DNA of 58,039 nt from positions 1 through 58,039 of the forward strand of contig NZ_AUAW01000015.1 of the NCBI RefSeq assembly GCF_000428925.1, given 5' to 3'. The notes beneath the pieces were generated by a model, which searched no databases, was not told the DNA's origin, and saw only the letters and a program-made list of their open reading frames with translations. Numbering within the stretch: position 1 is the stretch's first letter; each line of letters begins with the position of its first letter. This stretch comes from Furfurilactobacillus rossiae DSM 15814. GTDB lineage: Bacteria > Bacillota > Bacilli > Lactobacillales > Lactobacillaceae. A program made the position numbers and the translations under genes. Below are positions 23,575 to 32,154 of this stretch, piece by piece.

Positions 23575-25539
23575 ATGACAGTTAATAATCACATTGCAGC
23601 ATTAGTCGGCGGTGCCACAAGCTCAGACGAGGGTACTGCAGATGTTAAAGATGATTTGTATTTAGGCGTTAATGGTGACTGGCTAAAGACGGCCAAAATT
23701 CCAGCTGACAAACCCACTACTGGTGGTTTTGCGGACTTAGTTGAAAACATTGAAAAGACATTGATGAATGACTTTGGCGACATGTTGGATGGCAAAGTTG
23801 AACCAAACAACGTTTTACTGGCTAACTTCATCGCTTTCTATCATCAAGCCAGTGATTATGCAGCCCGTGACAAGGATGGTTTCGAGCCATTAAAGCCACT
23901 GGTAAAACAGGTTCAGGATTTAACTAGTTTTGAAGACTTACAAAAGCAGTTAGTGACTTTCATTAAGCAGGGAAGTGGCGCCTTAATTCCAATCGACGTT
24001 GAACCTGACATGAAGGATACCAAACATCGTGTTGTAAACGTTGACGCACCAAGTTTGATCCTGCCAGATACAACCTATTATGCGGAGGGCAATGAAGCTG
24101 CGCCTAAATTGATGGCAGCGTTCCGTGGAATGATGACAAAACTGTTCAAGGCAACCGGTTTTAGTGATGACGAGATCAAAACAACGTTGGATCAAGCCGT
24201 TGCTTTGGATGCGAAGTTTGCTCAACACGAAAAGAGTAGTGAAGAAAAGGCTGATTATCCAAAGCTGTATAACCCACAAGACTTATCAGAGTTTGGCAAA
24301 CACAGTTCTGTGCTGGACCTAAAGGCTTACGTGGATGAAGCACTTGATAACCGGGTTAACCGCGTTATCGTTGCTGATCCTAAGTTCTATGAAGCGTTTG
24401 ACAGTCTTGTAACAGCTGATAATTTTGATGAAGTAAAGAGCTGGTACTTAGTTAAGGTGGTCCGCAACTGGGCTGGCTACTTAACCAACGATGCTCGGGT
24501 AATTGCCGGTGAATACAACCGCGCGCTGACGGGAACTAAGGAAGCGCCTGACAAACAAAAGGGTGCTTACCGCTTAGCCTACAGTCAATTCAACATGGTC
24601 GTTGGTGATTATTACGCTCGTAAGTATTTCGGTACTAAGGCGAAGAATGATGTCATGGACATGGTTCACCGGATGATTGACGTCTATAAAAACCGTTTGG
24701 CTAACAACGACTGGTTGAGCAAAGATACGCGCGACAAAGCTATTTTGAAGCTGAATACGTTGATTCCAAACGTTGGTTTTCCTGATAAAATCGATCCAGT
24801 GTTTGCACAGTTTGTGGTTAAGACTGAAGCAGACGGTGGCTCCTTATTCAGCAATGCATTGAACTTTGCAAAGATTGCGGCTCAGGCTAACTTTGATGAC
24901 ATCGATAAGCCAGTTGACCGGACTATGTGGAACTACATGGATCCAGCAATGGTTAACGCCTATTACGACCCATCGAACAACATCATCGTGTTCCCAGCCG
25001 CCATCCTGCAAGCGCCATTCTACAGCTTGAAGCAAACGAGTTCGGAAAACTTTGGTGGGATCGGTGCTGTTATGGCACATGAAATTTCACATGCCTTTGA
25101 CAATAATGGTGCTCAATTCGACGAGTACGGGAACATGCACAATTGGTGGACCGAAGCCGATTTGAAGCACTTCCAAGGCTTGACGCAAGCGATGATCGAC
25201 GAATTTAACGGTCTTGATTTTGCAGGTCAAAAGGTTAACGGTAAATTGGTTGTTTCTGAAAACGTTGCGGACCAAGGTGGCCTGAGCTGTGCGTTGGAAG
25301 CGGCTAAGGAAGATGACAGTTTCTCTGGCAAGGAATTCTTCACCAACTGGGCTAAGGTTTGGTGCATGAAGGCCAGCCAAGAATATGAACAAATGTTGTT
25401 GAGCATCGACGTCCACGCACCACATAAGTTGCGTGCCAATGTTCAGGCACAGAACCTGGATGACTTCTACACCGCTTTCGATGTCAAGGAAGGCGACGGC
25501 ATGTGGTTGGCACCAGACAAGAGAGTGCATATTTGGTAA
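23575..25539 (+). CDS. pepO: M13-family zinc endopeptidase PepO, copy 2
   Basis: 654 residues from the ATG at 23575, which has GAGGC 8 bases upstream. The zinc site HEISH starts at residue 502, the third ligand is in ENVADQGGL and the terminal DVHAPHKLRANVQAQN is intact. It is a tandem paralogue of copy 1 with more GC at third positions and the C-rich codons of a well-expressed gene. Both copies keep all catalytic residues. The two may differ in substrate length or regulation. Confidence 0.92.
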   Translation: MTVNNHIAALVGGATSSDEGTADVKDDLYLGVNGDWLKTAKIPADKPTTGGFADLVENIEKTLMNDFGDMLDGKVEPNNVLLANFIAFYHQASDYAARDKDGFEPLKPLVKQVQDLTSFEDLQKQLVTFIKQGSGALIPIDVEPDMKDTKHRVVNVDAPSLILPDTTYYAEGNEAAPKLMAAFRGMMTKLFKATGFSDDEIKTTLDQAVALDAKFAQHEKSSEEKADYPKLYNPQDLSEFGKHSSVLDLKAYVDEALDNRVNRVIVADPKFYEAFDSLVTADNFDEVKSWYLVKVVRNWAGYLTNDARVIAGEYNRALTGTKEAPDKQKGAYRLAYSQFNMVVGDYYARKYFGTKAKNDVMDMVHRMIDVYKNRLANNDWLSKDTRDKAILKLNTLIPNVGFPDKIDPVFAQFVVKTEADGGSLFSNALNFAKIAAQANFDDIDKPVDRTMWNYMDPAMVNAYYDPSNNIIVFPAAILQAPFYSLKQTSSENFGGIGAVMAHEISHAFDNNGAQFDEYGNMHNWWTEADLKHFQGLTQAMIDEFNGLDFAGQKVNGKLVVSENVADQGGLSCALEAAKEDDSFSGKEFFTNWAKVWCMKASQEYEQMLLSIDVHAPHKLRANVQAQNLDDFYTAFDVKEGDGMWLAPDKRVHIW

Positions 25540-25541
25540 GA

Positions 25542-25659
25542 GCGTGAACACCCCCGGGTTGCGAGCCGAGCAATAACGGAAGTGAGGTACTGTGCAAGCG
25601 AACTTTGCTTGTGCTGTGCCTCATTTTGGTTATGCACAGGCGCGTGGGGGTGTGAACGC
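25542..25659. ncRNA. Long nested hairpin after pepO copy 2
   Basis: GCGT-GA-ACACCCCC (25542-25555) pairs with GGGGGTGT-GA-ACGC (25646-25659), with tandem GA/GA mismatches in the stem. Inside it nest ATAAC/GTTAT, GAGG/CCTC and an apical GCAAGC/GCTTGT. No T-run follows on the plus strand, so it is not a simple terminator. It could be a structured RNA or part of the pepO 3' end; its function is unknown. Confidence 0.4.
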
Positions 25660-25793
25660 GTTTCGACTATATAAAAGTAAACAACAAAACCAAGCAGACT
25701 AAACTGCAACAACGGACGGCCAACCACAAGGTTCAAAATCCGCTTGGTCATCTAGTTTTCAGTTCCAAAATACGATTTAAAAAGGATTTTCTC

Positions 25794-26375
25794 ATGCAAA
25801 TTCGCGATTACCATTCTACAGACGAGCAGTCGTGGCTTCAATGCCGTGTCTTATCCTTCATGGATTCCAGTTATTTCCAAGACGTCCAACAGCACCGGCA
25901 AACGTTTGCGCGACCAAGTGTTGAATTAGTAGCCATGGAAAAGGACAAAATTATCGGCCTGATTGATGCGGAATTAAACAGTCAGAGCATGACGGACAAA
26001 CAAGAATCCGGGGCAATGATTTGGAATTTGGCGGTTTTGCCAGAATATCGTCAACAAGGTGTTGCCAAGGACTTATGGCAAGCAATGCGCAAACGACTGC
26101 TGGATCAAGATATTCATTACTGCGAACTGTGGACGCAAGAGGATGTGCCGGCTAACCGTTTTTATCAACACAACGGGTTCAAACTGGATACTAATGCAAC
26201 GTATTTACGGTGCAAAATTGGTGGCAGAGAGCTGCCATTAGCATTATCGAAGCAGCTTAACAAAACTGTTTATGTTGAGGACATGACGTTTGAAGCGCAA
26301 GTTAGTGAGCGGGAACAATTACAACCATTATGTGGTGAAATCATCGAAACTCGAATGTACACACAACACTTTTAA
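25794..26375 (+). CDS. GNAT-family N-acetyltransferase
   Basis: 193 residues. The acetyl-CoA segment is NLAVLPEYRQQGVAKDLWQA, followed by CELWTQEDVPANRFYQHNGF, the usual fourth-strand region. The C-terminal 50 residues are an unusual extension. AAAGGA precedes the ATG. The acceptor is unknown. Confidence 0.83.
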   Translation: MQIRDYHSTDEQSWLQCRVLSFMDSSYFQDVQQHRQTFARPSVELVAMEKDKIIGLIDAELNSQSMTDKQESGAMIWNLAVLPEYRQQGVAKDLWQAMRKRLLDQDIHYCELWTQEDVPANRFYQHNGFKLDTNATYLRCKIGGRELPLALSKQLNKTVYVEDMTFEAQVSEREQLQPLCGEIIETRMYTQHF

Positions 26376-26450
26376 TTGCCGCCAAGGACTAGGAATTTAT
26401 CCATCAGACTTATACACTGGAATTACAATATAAATAAAGAAGGCTTTTTG

Positions 26451-27866
26451 ATGAAAACGAATCATTCTTCATGCACGGCCATTTTAGTTGGTAAGAAAGC
26501 AACCATGGACGGCTCGACAATCATTGCACGGAACGAAGACGGCTATGGTGCCATCGGACCCAAGAAGTTCATCGTTCATGCGGCTCGTCACGGTCAACCG
26601 GACACGTACACATCCGTTACTACTGGGGTTAAAATTGACTTGCCAGCTGACGCATTACGGTATACGGCTGAGCCCAGTGTGCCAACAGATGAAGGTTTGT
26701 ATGAAGAGGCCGGAATTAACGAAAAAAACGTTGCGATGAGTGCCACTGAAACAACGTTTACTAACCCACGGGTGCTTGGTTTCGATCCTTTGGTTCACGA
26801 TGGTGTTGATGAAGAAGCGATGGTGACATTAGTGTTGCCATACATCAATTCTGCGCGTGAAGGGGTTCAACGTCTCGGCGATTTCATCGAAGATTACGGG
26901 ACTGGTGAAAGTAACGGGATCGCTTTTTCTGATAAGGATGAAGTGTGGTACATGGAAACGGCTGGTGGTCATCACTGGGCAGCCGTTCGTTTGCCAGACG
27001 ATGCTTATGCCGTTGCACCAAACCAAATCAACATTCAAACAATTGATTTCAATGACACTGACAACTTTATGTGGGCTAAAGACTTACAGGAGTTTGTGGC
27101 CGATAATCAGTTGAACCCAACACCAGACACGTTTAATTTCCGTGAGATTTTTGGAACCCACACTGAAAGTGACGCACATTACAATACACCGCGTGCTTGG
27201 TATGGTGAAAAATTATTTACACCGGATTTGGAACAAGAACCCACCAGTCAACAGATTCCGTTTATTCAACATGCTAACCGCAAACTAGCGGTGGAAGACG
27301 TTGAGTATTTCCTCACGTCTCACTATCAGGAAACACCGTTTGATCCGTTTGGCGATGGCACACCTGCTCAAAAGAAAACATTCCGTTCAATCGCATTGGA
27401 TCGTAACCAGATTTCACACATCTTACAGATTCGGCCAAACGTCGACGCCGCGCATGCTGCTGTAGAATGGATGGCGATGGGCTTCTTTGCGTACAGTCCA
27501 TACGTGCCATTCTTTACGAACATCAATGACACGCCGGCCAACTACAAGAACACCACTGAGGCCGTTTCGTTGGATAACGCGTACTGGTTATACAAATCGC
27601 TCGGTGTTTTAGTTGAACCACACTACCACGACTTTATTGTTGAGGTTAACGAGTACCGTGACGCTTGCCAGGCTTACGCTCGTTCGCGCGTGATTGCGGC
27701 GGATGCCGAGGCGTCATCGCAAAGTGACACAACAAGCTACCTTACGAAACAAAACGACGTCACTGCTGCTGAAATTACCAAACGAACAAAGACGTTAATG
27801 GATCATTTGGTTAAAGAGGCATTGGAGTTGTCAACGGTTACGTTTGAACCAGGGGATAATCTGTAA
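26451..27866 (+). CDS. pepD: C69-family dipeptidase PepD
   Basis: 471 residues. The N-terminal Ntn-hydrolase region is SSCTAILVGKKATMDGSTII with the nucleophile Cys at residue 8, and ARNEDGYG follows. The body matches lactobacillar PepD through to a helical C-terminus. It splits dipeptides in the cytoplasm, completing peptide breakdown begun by the PepO enzymes just upstream. The ATG at 26451 is chosen because GAAGG precedes it and the catalytic Cys is then close to the N-terminus, as in the family. Confidence 0.9.
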   Translation: MKTNHSSCTAILVGKKATMDGSTIIARNEDGYGAIGPKKFIVHAARHGQPDTYTSVTTGVKIDLPADALRYTAEPSVPTDEGLYEEAGINEKNVAMSATETTFTNPRVLGFDPLVHDGVDEEAMVTLVLPYINSAREGVQRLGDFIEDYGTGESNGIAFSDKDEVWYMETAGGHHWAAVRLPDDAYAVAPNQINIQTIDFNDTDNFMWAKDLQEFVADNQLNPTPDTFNFREIFGTHTESDAHYNTPRAWYGEKLFTPDLEQEPTSQQIPFIQHANRKLAVEDVEYFLTSHYQETPFDPFGDGTPAQKKTFRSIALDRNQISHILQIRPNVDAAHAAVEWMAMGFFAYSPYVPFFTNINDTPANYKNTTEAVSLDNAYWLYKSLGVLVEPHYHDFIVEVNEYRDACQAYARSRVIAADAEASSQSDTTSYLTKQNDVTAAEITKRTKTLMDHLVKEALELSTVTFEPGDNL

Positions 27867-27880
27867 TAGCTTATTAAGAG

Positions 27881-27915
27881 AGGTGAGAATCCGATTGTGG
27901 ATTGTCACCTTTTTT
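27881..27915 (+). terminator. Terminator after pepD
   Basis: AGGTGAGAATCC pairs with GGATTGTCACCT (one mismatch), followed by a six-T run. Confidence 0.85.
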
Positions 27916-28030
27916 AGTATCCGCGACGTTACTTCCAGCGGTAAAACGCGTATGTTATTGTAGTTTGCGACTAAGCCTGTATAATTGATAACGCACTAAT
28001 GGTTAAAATTGCCATTACAAGAGGATAAAT

Positions 28031-28336
28031 ATGATTGAAATAACGGTTCAAACGTTGCACGAAATGTTACCGAATGTTGAACACTTAATCGATGTTCGAG
28101 AACCTGATGAATATGCGGAAGGCCACGTTGAACAAACAACGAACCTGCCATTAAGTACGATTGAACAGTGGTTATCAAACCTATCGAATACATCAACGTA
28201 CACGGTGATTTGCCGCTCGGGACGGCGGTCATCACTAGCCATTGAACAAATGAAACAACATGGCATTACTGGTGTTAACGTCAACGGCGGCACCCTTGCT
28301 TGGCAGGCAGCAGGTTACCCAGTCACTAAGAAATGA
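28031..28336 (+). CDS. Rhodanese-like domain protein
   Basis: 101 residues, a single rhodanese module. LIDVREPDEYAEGHV is the conserved N-terminal motif, and CRSGRRSSLA is the active-site loop with its catalytic Cys. It moves sulfane sulfur or handles polysulfide. It ends 7 bp before recQ, so the two are co-transcribed, although no functional link is obvious. Confidence 0.9.
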   Translation: MIEITVQTLHEMLPNVEHLIDVREPDEYAEGHVEQTTNLPLSTIEQWLSNLSNTSTYTVICRSGRRSSLAIEQMKQHGITGVNVNGGTLAWQAAGYPVTKK

Positions 28337-28343
28337 GGAGCAC

Positions 28344-30131
28344 ATGACTGAAACAGCACTTAAAGTACTAAAGGACAAATTTGGCTATGATAGTTTTCGT
28401 CCAGGCCAAGATGAAATCATTAATAAAATTATGAATCACGAAAACGTCCTTGCTGTTATGCCAACGGGTGGCGGAAAGTCTTTGTGTTATCAGATTCCGG
28501 CCTTAATGCTGCCAGGTTTGACGGTGGTGGTGTCGCCCTTGATTTCACTGATGAAAGATCAGGTTGACGCATTATCTGAAAATGGGATTGCCGCCACATT
28601 TATCAACAGTACATTGGATTACCAAGAGATTGAACATCGTTTGCAACAGGCCGCAATGGATCAGGTCAAACTGATTTATTTGGCGCCCGAACGGTTGGAT
28701 GATGAACGTTTTTTGAGCGAGCTGAGTGACTTAAACATCTCTCAACTGGCGATTGACGAGGCTCATTGTATTTCGCAGTGGGGGCACGATTTTCGGCCTA
28801 GTTATCTGAACTTGATGAAGACGGTGCACCAATTTCCATCTCATCCGGTAGTAGTGGCATTGACTGCGACGGCGACGAGCAAGGTTGCTAGTGATATTAT
28901 GCAACGACTCAATATTGATCCTGCTAATGAGGTCAGTACTGGATTTGCGCGGGACAATTTGTCTTTTCAGGTCGTTAAAAACCAGAATAAAGAAGCTTTT
29001 TTATTAGAGTACCTTAAGGTAAACGCCAACGCGGCTGGAATCATTTATGCCAGCACCCGTAAAGAAGTTGAACGCTTAACGGGATTATTGCAGAAAAAGG
29101 GCATTAAGGCTGAAATGTATCACGCCGGTCTCAGCGAAGATGTGCGAAATAAGAATCAGGAAGACTTTTTGTACGATCGCGTTCAGGTAATGGTTGCGAC
29201 AAACGCATTTGGGATGGGGATTGATAAAAGTAATGTGCGTTTCGTCATTCATTATCAAGTTCCTGGCAATCTTGAAGCCTATTACCAAGAAGCTGGCCGT
29301 GCAGGTCGTGATGGCCTGCCCAGCGAAGCAATTTTGATGTACCAACCGTCAGATTTACAGATTCAGCACTTTTTCATCGATCAGTCGGAGATGGAACCAG
29401 CATTTAAGACACGCGAATATTTGAAACTACAGGAAATGTCCAAGTATGCGAATACCGAGGGCTGTTTGCAACAATTTATTTTGAAGTATTTTGGTGAATC
29501 TTCACCGGCGTGTGGTCACTGTGGTAATTGTTTGGATGAACGGGATCAGATCAACGTGACAGTCGACGCCCAAAAGGTCTTATCCTGTGTTTTGCGAATG
29601 CGGCAACGTTATGGCAAGTCACTGATTGCGCAAGTATTGACTGGTTCGCATGTCAAACGAATTCGTGATGAACACTTTGACCAATTGTCGACTTATGGAT
29701 TGATGAAAGGGCGGTCACAGAAGGAAGTTACAGATTTAATTGACTTCCTGACCAGCAGCGGCTATCTGCAACAAGTTGGTGGTGAGTATCCAACGCTACA
29801 TGTGAGTGAAATGGGTGGCAGTGTCTTGAAGGGGAAGGCAAAAGTCCTTCGTCGTGGAGCAGTGAAGGCCAAACGAACGGTGTCAGTGGACGACGGTTTG
29901 TTCGAATCGTTACGTCAACTACGTTTGAATTTTGCCGAACAACAGCATGTGCCACCATATGTCATCTTTTCAGACAAAACATTGCAAGCCTTTTGTGAAG
30001 AATTACCGCAAAGCACGTTGGATATGTTGTCAATTAAGGGTGTCGGTCAGAATAAACTGGATAAGTACGGGGATGCATTCCTTAACGTTATTCAGGAATA
30101 CGAAGCTGACGCAAGTGAGGCTGCCCAGTAA
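28344..30131 (+). CDS. recQ: ATP-dependent DNA helicase RecQ
   Basis: 595 residues from the ATG at 28344, which has GAGGAG upstream. Walker A PTGGGKS is at about residue 40, the DEAH box (DEAHCISQWGHDFRP) at about 138 and motif VI QEAGRAGRDG. Zinc-ligand Cys follow in CGHCGNCLDE, then the RQC winged helix and a terminal HRDC domain (about 515-590). It is a 3'-5' helicase for recombination repair and stalled forks. All expected domains are present. Confidence 0.95.
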   Translation: MTETALKVLKDKFGYDSFRPGQDEIINKIMNHENVLAVMPTGGGKSLCYQIPALMLPGLTVVVSPLISLMKDQVDALSENGIAATFINSTLDYQEIEHRLQQAAMDQVKLIYLAPERLDDERFLSELSDLNISQLAIDEAHCISQWGHDFRPSYLNLMKTVHQFPSHPVVVALTATATSKVASDIMQRLNIDPANEVSTGFARDNLSFQVVKNQNKEAFLLEYLKVNANAAGIIYASTRKEVERLTGLLQKKGIKAEMYHAGLSEDVRNKNQEDFLYDRVQVMVATNAFGMGIDKSNVRFVIHYQVPGNLEAYYQEAGRAGRDGLPSEAILMYQPSDLQIQHFFIDQSEMEPAFKTREYLKLQEMSKYANTEGCLQQFILKYFGESSPACGHCGNCLDERDQINVTVDAQKVLSCVLRMRQRYGKSLIAQVLTGSHVKRIRDEHFDQLSTYGLMKGRSQKEVTDLIDFLTSSGYLQQVGGEYPTLHVSEMGGSVLKGKAKVLRRGAVKAKRTVSVDDGLFESLRQLRLNFAEQQHVPPYVIFSDKTLQAFCEELPQSTLDMLSIKGVGQNKLDKYGDAFLNVIQEYEADASEAAQ

Positions 30132-30141
30132 ACAAATTTTT

Positions 30142-30180
30142 GGGAGGTTTCAGTATGAATAATCGTTGGCTAAAGCTTCC
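30142..30180 (+). pseudogene. Orphan ribosome binding site and start codon after recQ
   Basis: GGGAGG and an ATG at 30155 open a frame (MNNRWLKLP). It runs straight into the structured repeat at 30181 and stops at 30265. It looks like the start of a gene whose body was replaced when the repeat arrived. Chance cannot be excluded. Confidence 0.35.
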
Positions 30181-30355
30181 GGTTGTCAACAGTGACACGC
30201 TCACCGTGGGACCGGTTCGAGCCTCCAAAGTTCGGAGTCTTTCACCTCGCCGAAAAGCCTCGTGAAGCCCGCGAGGTTTTTCGACCGTCCGTAACTTAAA
30301 TTCGGAGAACCACCGAATTAACGTTACTTTCCCGGCTCGGTATCACTGTTGACGC
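30181..30355 (-). ncRNA. Structured repeat family, copy A
   Basis: Read on the minus strand, outer stem P1 is GTCAACAGTGA/TCACTGTTGAC (30343-30353 with 30185-30195). P2 is GTAAC..ATTCGG/CCGAAT..GTTAC with small mismatches. P3 is CGAAAA-CCTCG/CGAGG-TTTTCG and P4 is CTCC/GGAG. It shares with the other copies the GGAC-GTCC closing pair and the 3' block CGAACCGGTCCCACGG. No protein-coding sense is evident. Confidence 0.75.
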
Positions 30356-30433
30356 CCTGCATCTGATGTAGTCGCAAGATCCATTGAATAATTGTGTTCC
30401 CGGATATTTTAGTGCTTTTAACTATCAACTATA

Positions 30434-30478
30434 AAATAAGGCAAGACACTGTGAGAGTTAGTGTCTTGCCTTATTTTT
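30434..30478. terminator. Bidirectional terminator
   Basis: AAATAAGGCAAGACACT pairs exactly with AGTGTCTTGCCTTATTT; it ends the minus-strand tetR gene. Confidence 0.88.
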
Positions 30479-30522
30479 GTAATGTTCACCGTAATCTAGG
30501 AGAAATGACTAAAAATCAGGTG

Positions 30523-31134
30523 TTATTTTCGAATTAGCGTTTTAATTAGACGATTGATAGTTATTGTGCCATGGTCGACGATATCAAAATCACCGTTTGC
30601 AAAACACCATGTGGCCATAATGCCACGAATCATTGAAGATAGATCAAACAGCACTTCATTTGCCGGTTGGATTAACAATCTTTTCTGTCCTTCTAATTGC
30701 TCAATATCCTGTTGAATTGATGTAACAAACCGTCTTTTTTCAAAATGGCTGCCTGGAATAGTCATGTTGGCCGTGAAATTAGTGATGTAGGCTAGTGTCG
30801 TTAACTCGACGCCAATAGTATTAGCAAATTTAAATTCCGCAATTAAGATTGCGATTAAATGATCTGCAGGATCAAGGTGTTCCTGGTCGAGGCTACTAAT
30901 GCTATGCATGATATAGTCGTTTAGATTCTCATAAAAGACCTGTGATACGATGTCTTCCTTAGATCGGAAATGGACATAGAATGCCCCTGTTGTGACGTCA
31001 GCTGCATTCGCAATATCGCGAACTGAAACTTTATCGAAACCATTTTTCTTAATTAAAGCCGTAGCTGCCTTGAACAATGCAATCTTCGTAGCGGCTTTTT
31101 GTTTTTCGCGCTTGTTTGTTTTTTCCATTGACAT
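30523..31134 (-). CDS. TetR-family transcriptional regulator
   Basis: 203 residues from MSMEK. The helix-turn-helix is FDKVSVRDIANAADVTTGAFYVHFRSKEDIV, and the C-terminal ligand domain is helical. AGAGGT precedes the chosen ATG. A 20-bp perfect palindrome (31165-31184) lies in the spacer shared with the divergent YciI-like gene, so it likely represses both. Confidence 0.87.
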   Translation of the reverse strand: MSMEKTNKREKQKAATKIALFKAATALIKKNGFDKVSVRDIANAADVTTGAFYVHFRSKEDIVSQVFYENLNDYIMHSISSLDQEHLDPADHLIAILIAEFKFANTIGVELTTLAYITNFTANMTIPGSHFEKRRFVTSIQQDIEQLEGQKRLLIQPANEVLFDLSSMIRGIMATWCFANGDFDIVDHGTITINRLIKTLIRK

Positions 31135-31164
31135 TAACCTACCTCTGGACAATACTTATTAAGC

Positions 31165-31184
31165 TCACATAACATGTTATGTGA
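31165..31184. promoter_or_regulatory. 20-bp perfect palindrome, TetR operator
   Basis: TCACATAACA is followed directly by its reverse complement, between the divergent tetR and yciI-like genes. Confidence 0.78.
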
Positions 31185-31229
31185 AAATCATTGTTTGAAT
31201 TATTAAAAGTATAACAGGAGATGATGGTC

Positions 31230-31520
31230 ATGTTTTTTATGGAATTGACTTATAAGAAGCCAATAAGTGTTGTTGAAGCAGCTTTACCTTTACATAATCA
31301 GTATTTGGATCGTAATTATAAACTGGGGAATTTTATTTTTTCAGGACGAAAAGATCCACACAATGGTGGCGTCATTTTAGCTAATGTAGCCGATTTGAAA
31401 GATTTAGAAAACATTTACCATGAGGATCCATTCTTTAGGCAAGGTATTGCAGATTATAAAATACTTAATTTTACGCCAACAAAGATGAATGATGTGTTTG
31501 CTCAAATCCCGTTAAGGTGA
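31230..31520 (+). CDS. YciI-like (YCII domain) protein
   Basis: 96 residues. MELTYKKPISVVEAALPLHNQYL is the YCII opening with its conserved His. GNFIFSGRKDPHNGGVILANV and DPFFRQGIADYKILNF match the ferredoxin-like core. Biochemical roles of this family are mostly unknown. The ATG at 31230 suits the GGAG site at 31217; the ATG at 31221 is too close. The divergent TetR protein probably regulates it. Confidence 0.8.
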   Translation: MFFMELTYKKPISVVEAALPLHNQYLDRNYKLGNFIFSGRKDPHNGGVILANVADLKDLENIYHEDPFFRQGIADYKILNFTPTKMNDVFAQIPLR

Positions 31521-31528
31521 TGATATGC

Positions 31529-31558
31529 AAAAATGCCACTTTAGTTAGCGGCATTTTT
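31529..31558. terminator. Terminator between yciI-like and hxlR genes
   Basis: AAAATGCC pairs with GGCATTTT with T and A runs on both sides. Confidence 0.75.
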
Positions 31559-31580
31559 ACGTGATTTCTATAAACTAAAC

Positions 31581-31937
31581 CTAAGCCTGTGACGACTCTT
31601 CCTCACGATGGGTGGCGTTATAGTAGCGACCCCATTTTTCCATGGCGATGATCACAGGAACAAGGGTTTCACCGAATGAAGTTAGCCGATATTCGGTCTT
31701 GGGTGGCATGACAGGATAGATGGTTTTAACCAATACGCCATCGTTTTCAAGTTCTTTTAATTGCAGTGCCAGCATTCGATGAGAGCAGTCTTTCATTTGA
31801 CGCTGCAGGTCCCCAAAGCGTTCGGTGCCGTTTTTGATAAGGTGAAATAAAATAACGCTTTTCCATTTACCCGAAATAATCTGTAGCGTGCTTTCAACTG
31901 GACAGCCATCCTGACAATCGTAAGTGTGACGTATCAT
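31581..31937 (-). CDS. HxlR-family transcriptional regulator
   Basis: 118 residues from MIRHTYD. The signature is CPVESTLQIISGKWKSVILFHL and the wing region is MLALQLKELENDGVLVKTIYP. The N-terminal Cys in CQDGCP is where related aldehyde- or quinone-sensing HxlR proteins react. GGAGG precedes the ATG. It diverges from a zinc-type alcohol dehydrogenase gene, its probable target. Confidence 0.88.
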   Translation of the reverse strand: MIRHTYDCQDGCPVESTLQIISGKWKSVILFHLIKNGTERFGDLQRQMKDCSHRMLALQLKELENDGVLVKTIYPVMPPKTEYRLTSFGETLVPVIIAMEKWGRYYNATHREEESSQA

Positions 31938-32034
31938 AACTACCTCCAAGTCGCTAAATTCCTATCACTAAAGTATGTATTAGTGTCAGAATACAGCAGT
32001 CACGTTAAAATTAACAACAAATCATCGTCAACTG

Positions 32035-32066
32035 CGGTTACTAGTGAAAAATTTGTAACTAGGTGA
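32035..32066. promoter_or_regulatory. Candidate HxlR operator
   Basis: GGTTACTAGTGA and GTAACTAGGTGA repeat directly, and GTTAC/GTAAC is also inverted, about 90 bp before the dehydrogenase start. Confidence 0.4.
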
Positions 32067-32154
32067 TTAAAATTTCACGATTGTAGCGTTTTTTGTCGAT
32101 ATTAGAATGGAGTTGTTGTTAGAGCAGTTGTCATAGGGAGAGGGAGTTATCAAA

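Noticed and set aside
25087-25551. 154-codon minus-strand ORF opposite pepO copy 2
   Set aside because: It is opposite a conserved metalloprotease and has low-complexity, motif-free content.
25467-25751. 94-codon minus-strand ORF with a hydrophobic start, possible toxin
   Set aside because: It overlaps the pepO C-terminus and the long hairpin, and has no ribosome binding site before its ATG. It is better explained as a by-product of the inverted repeats.
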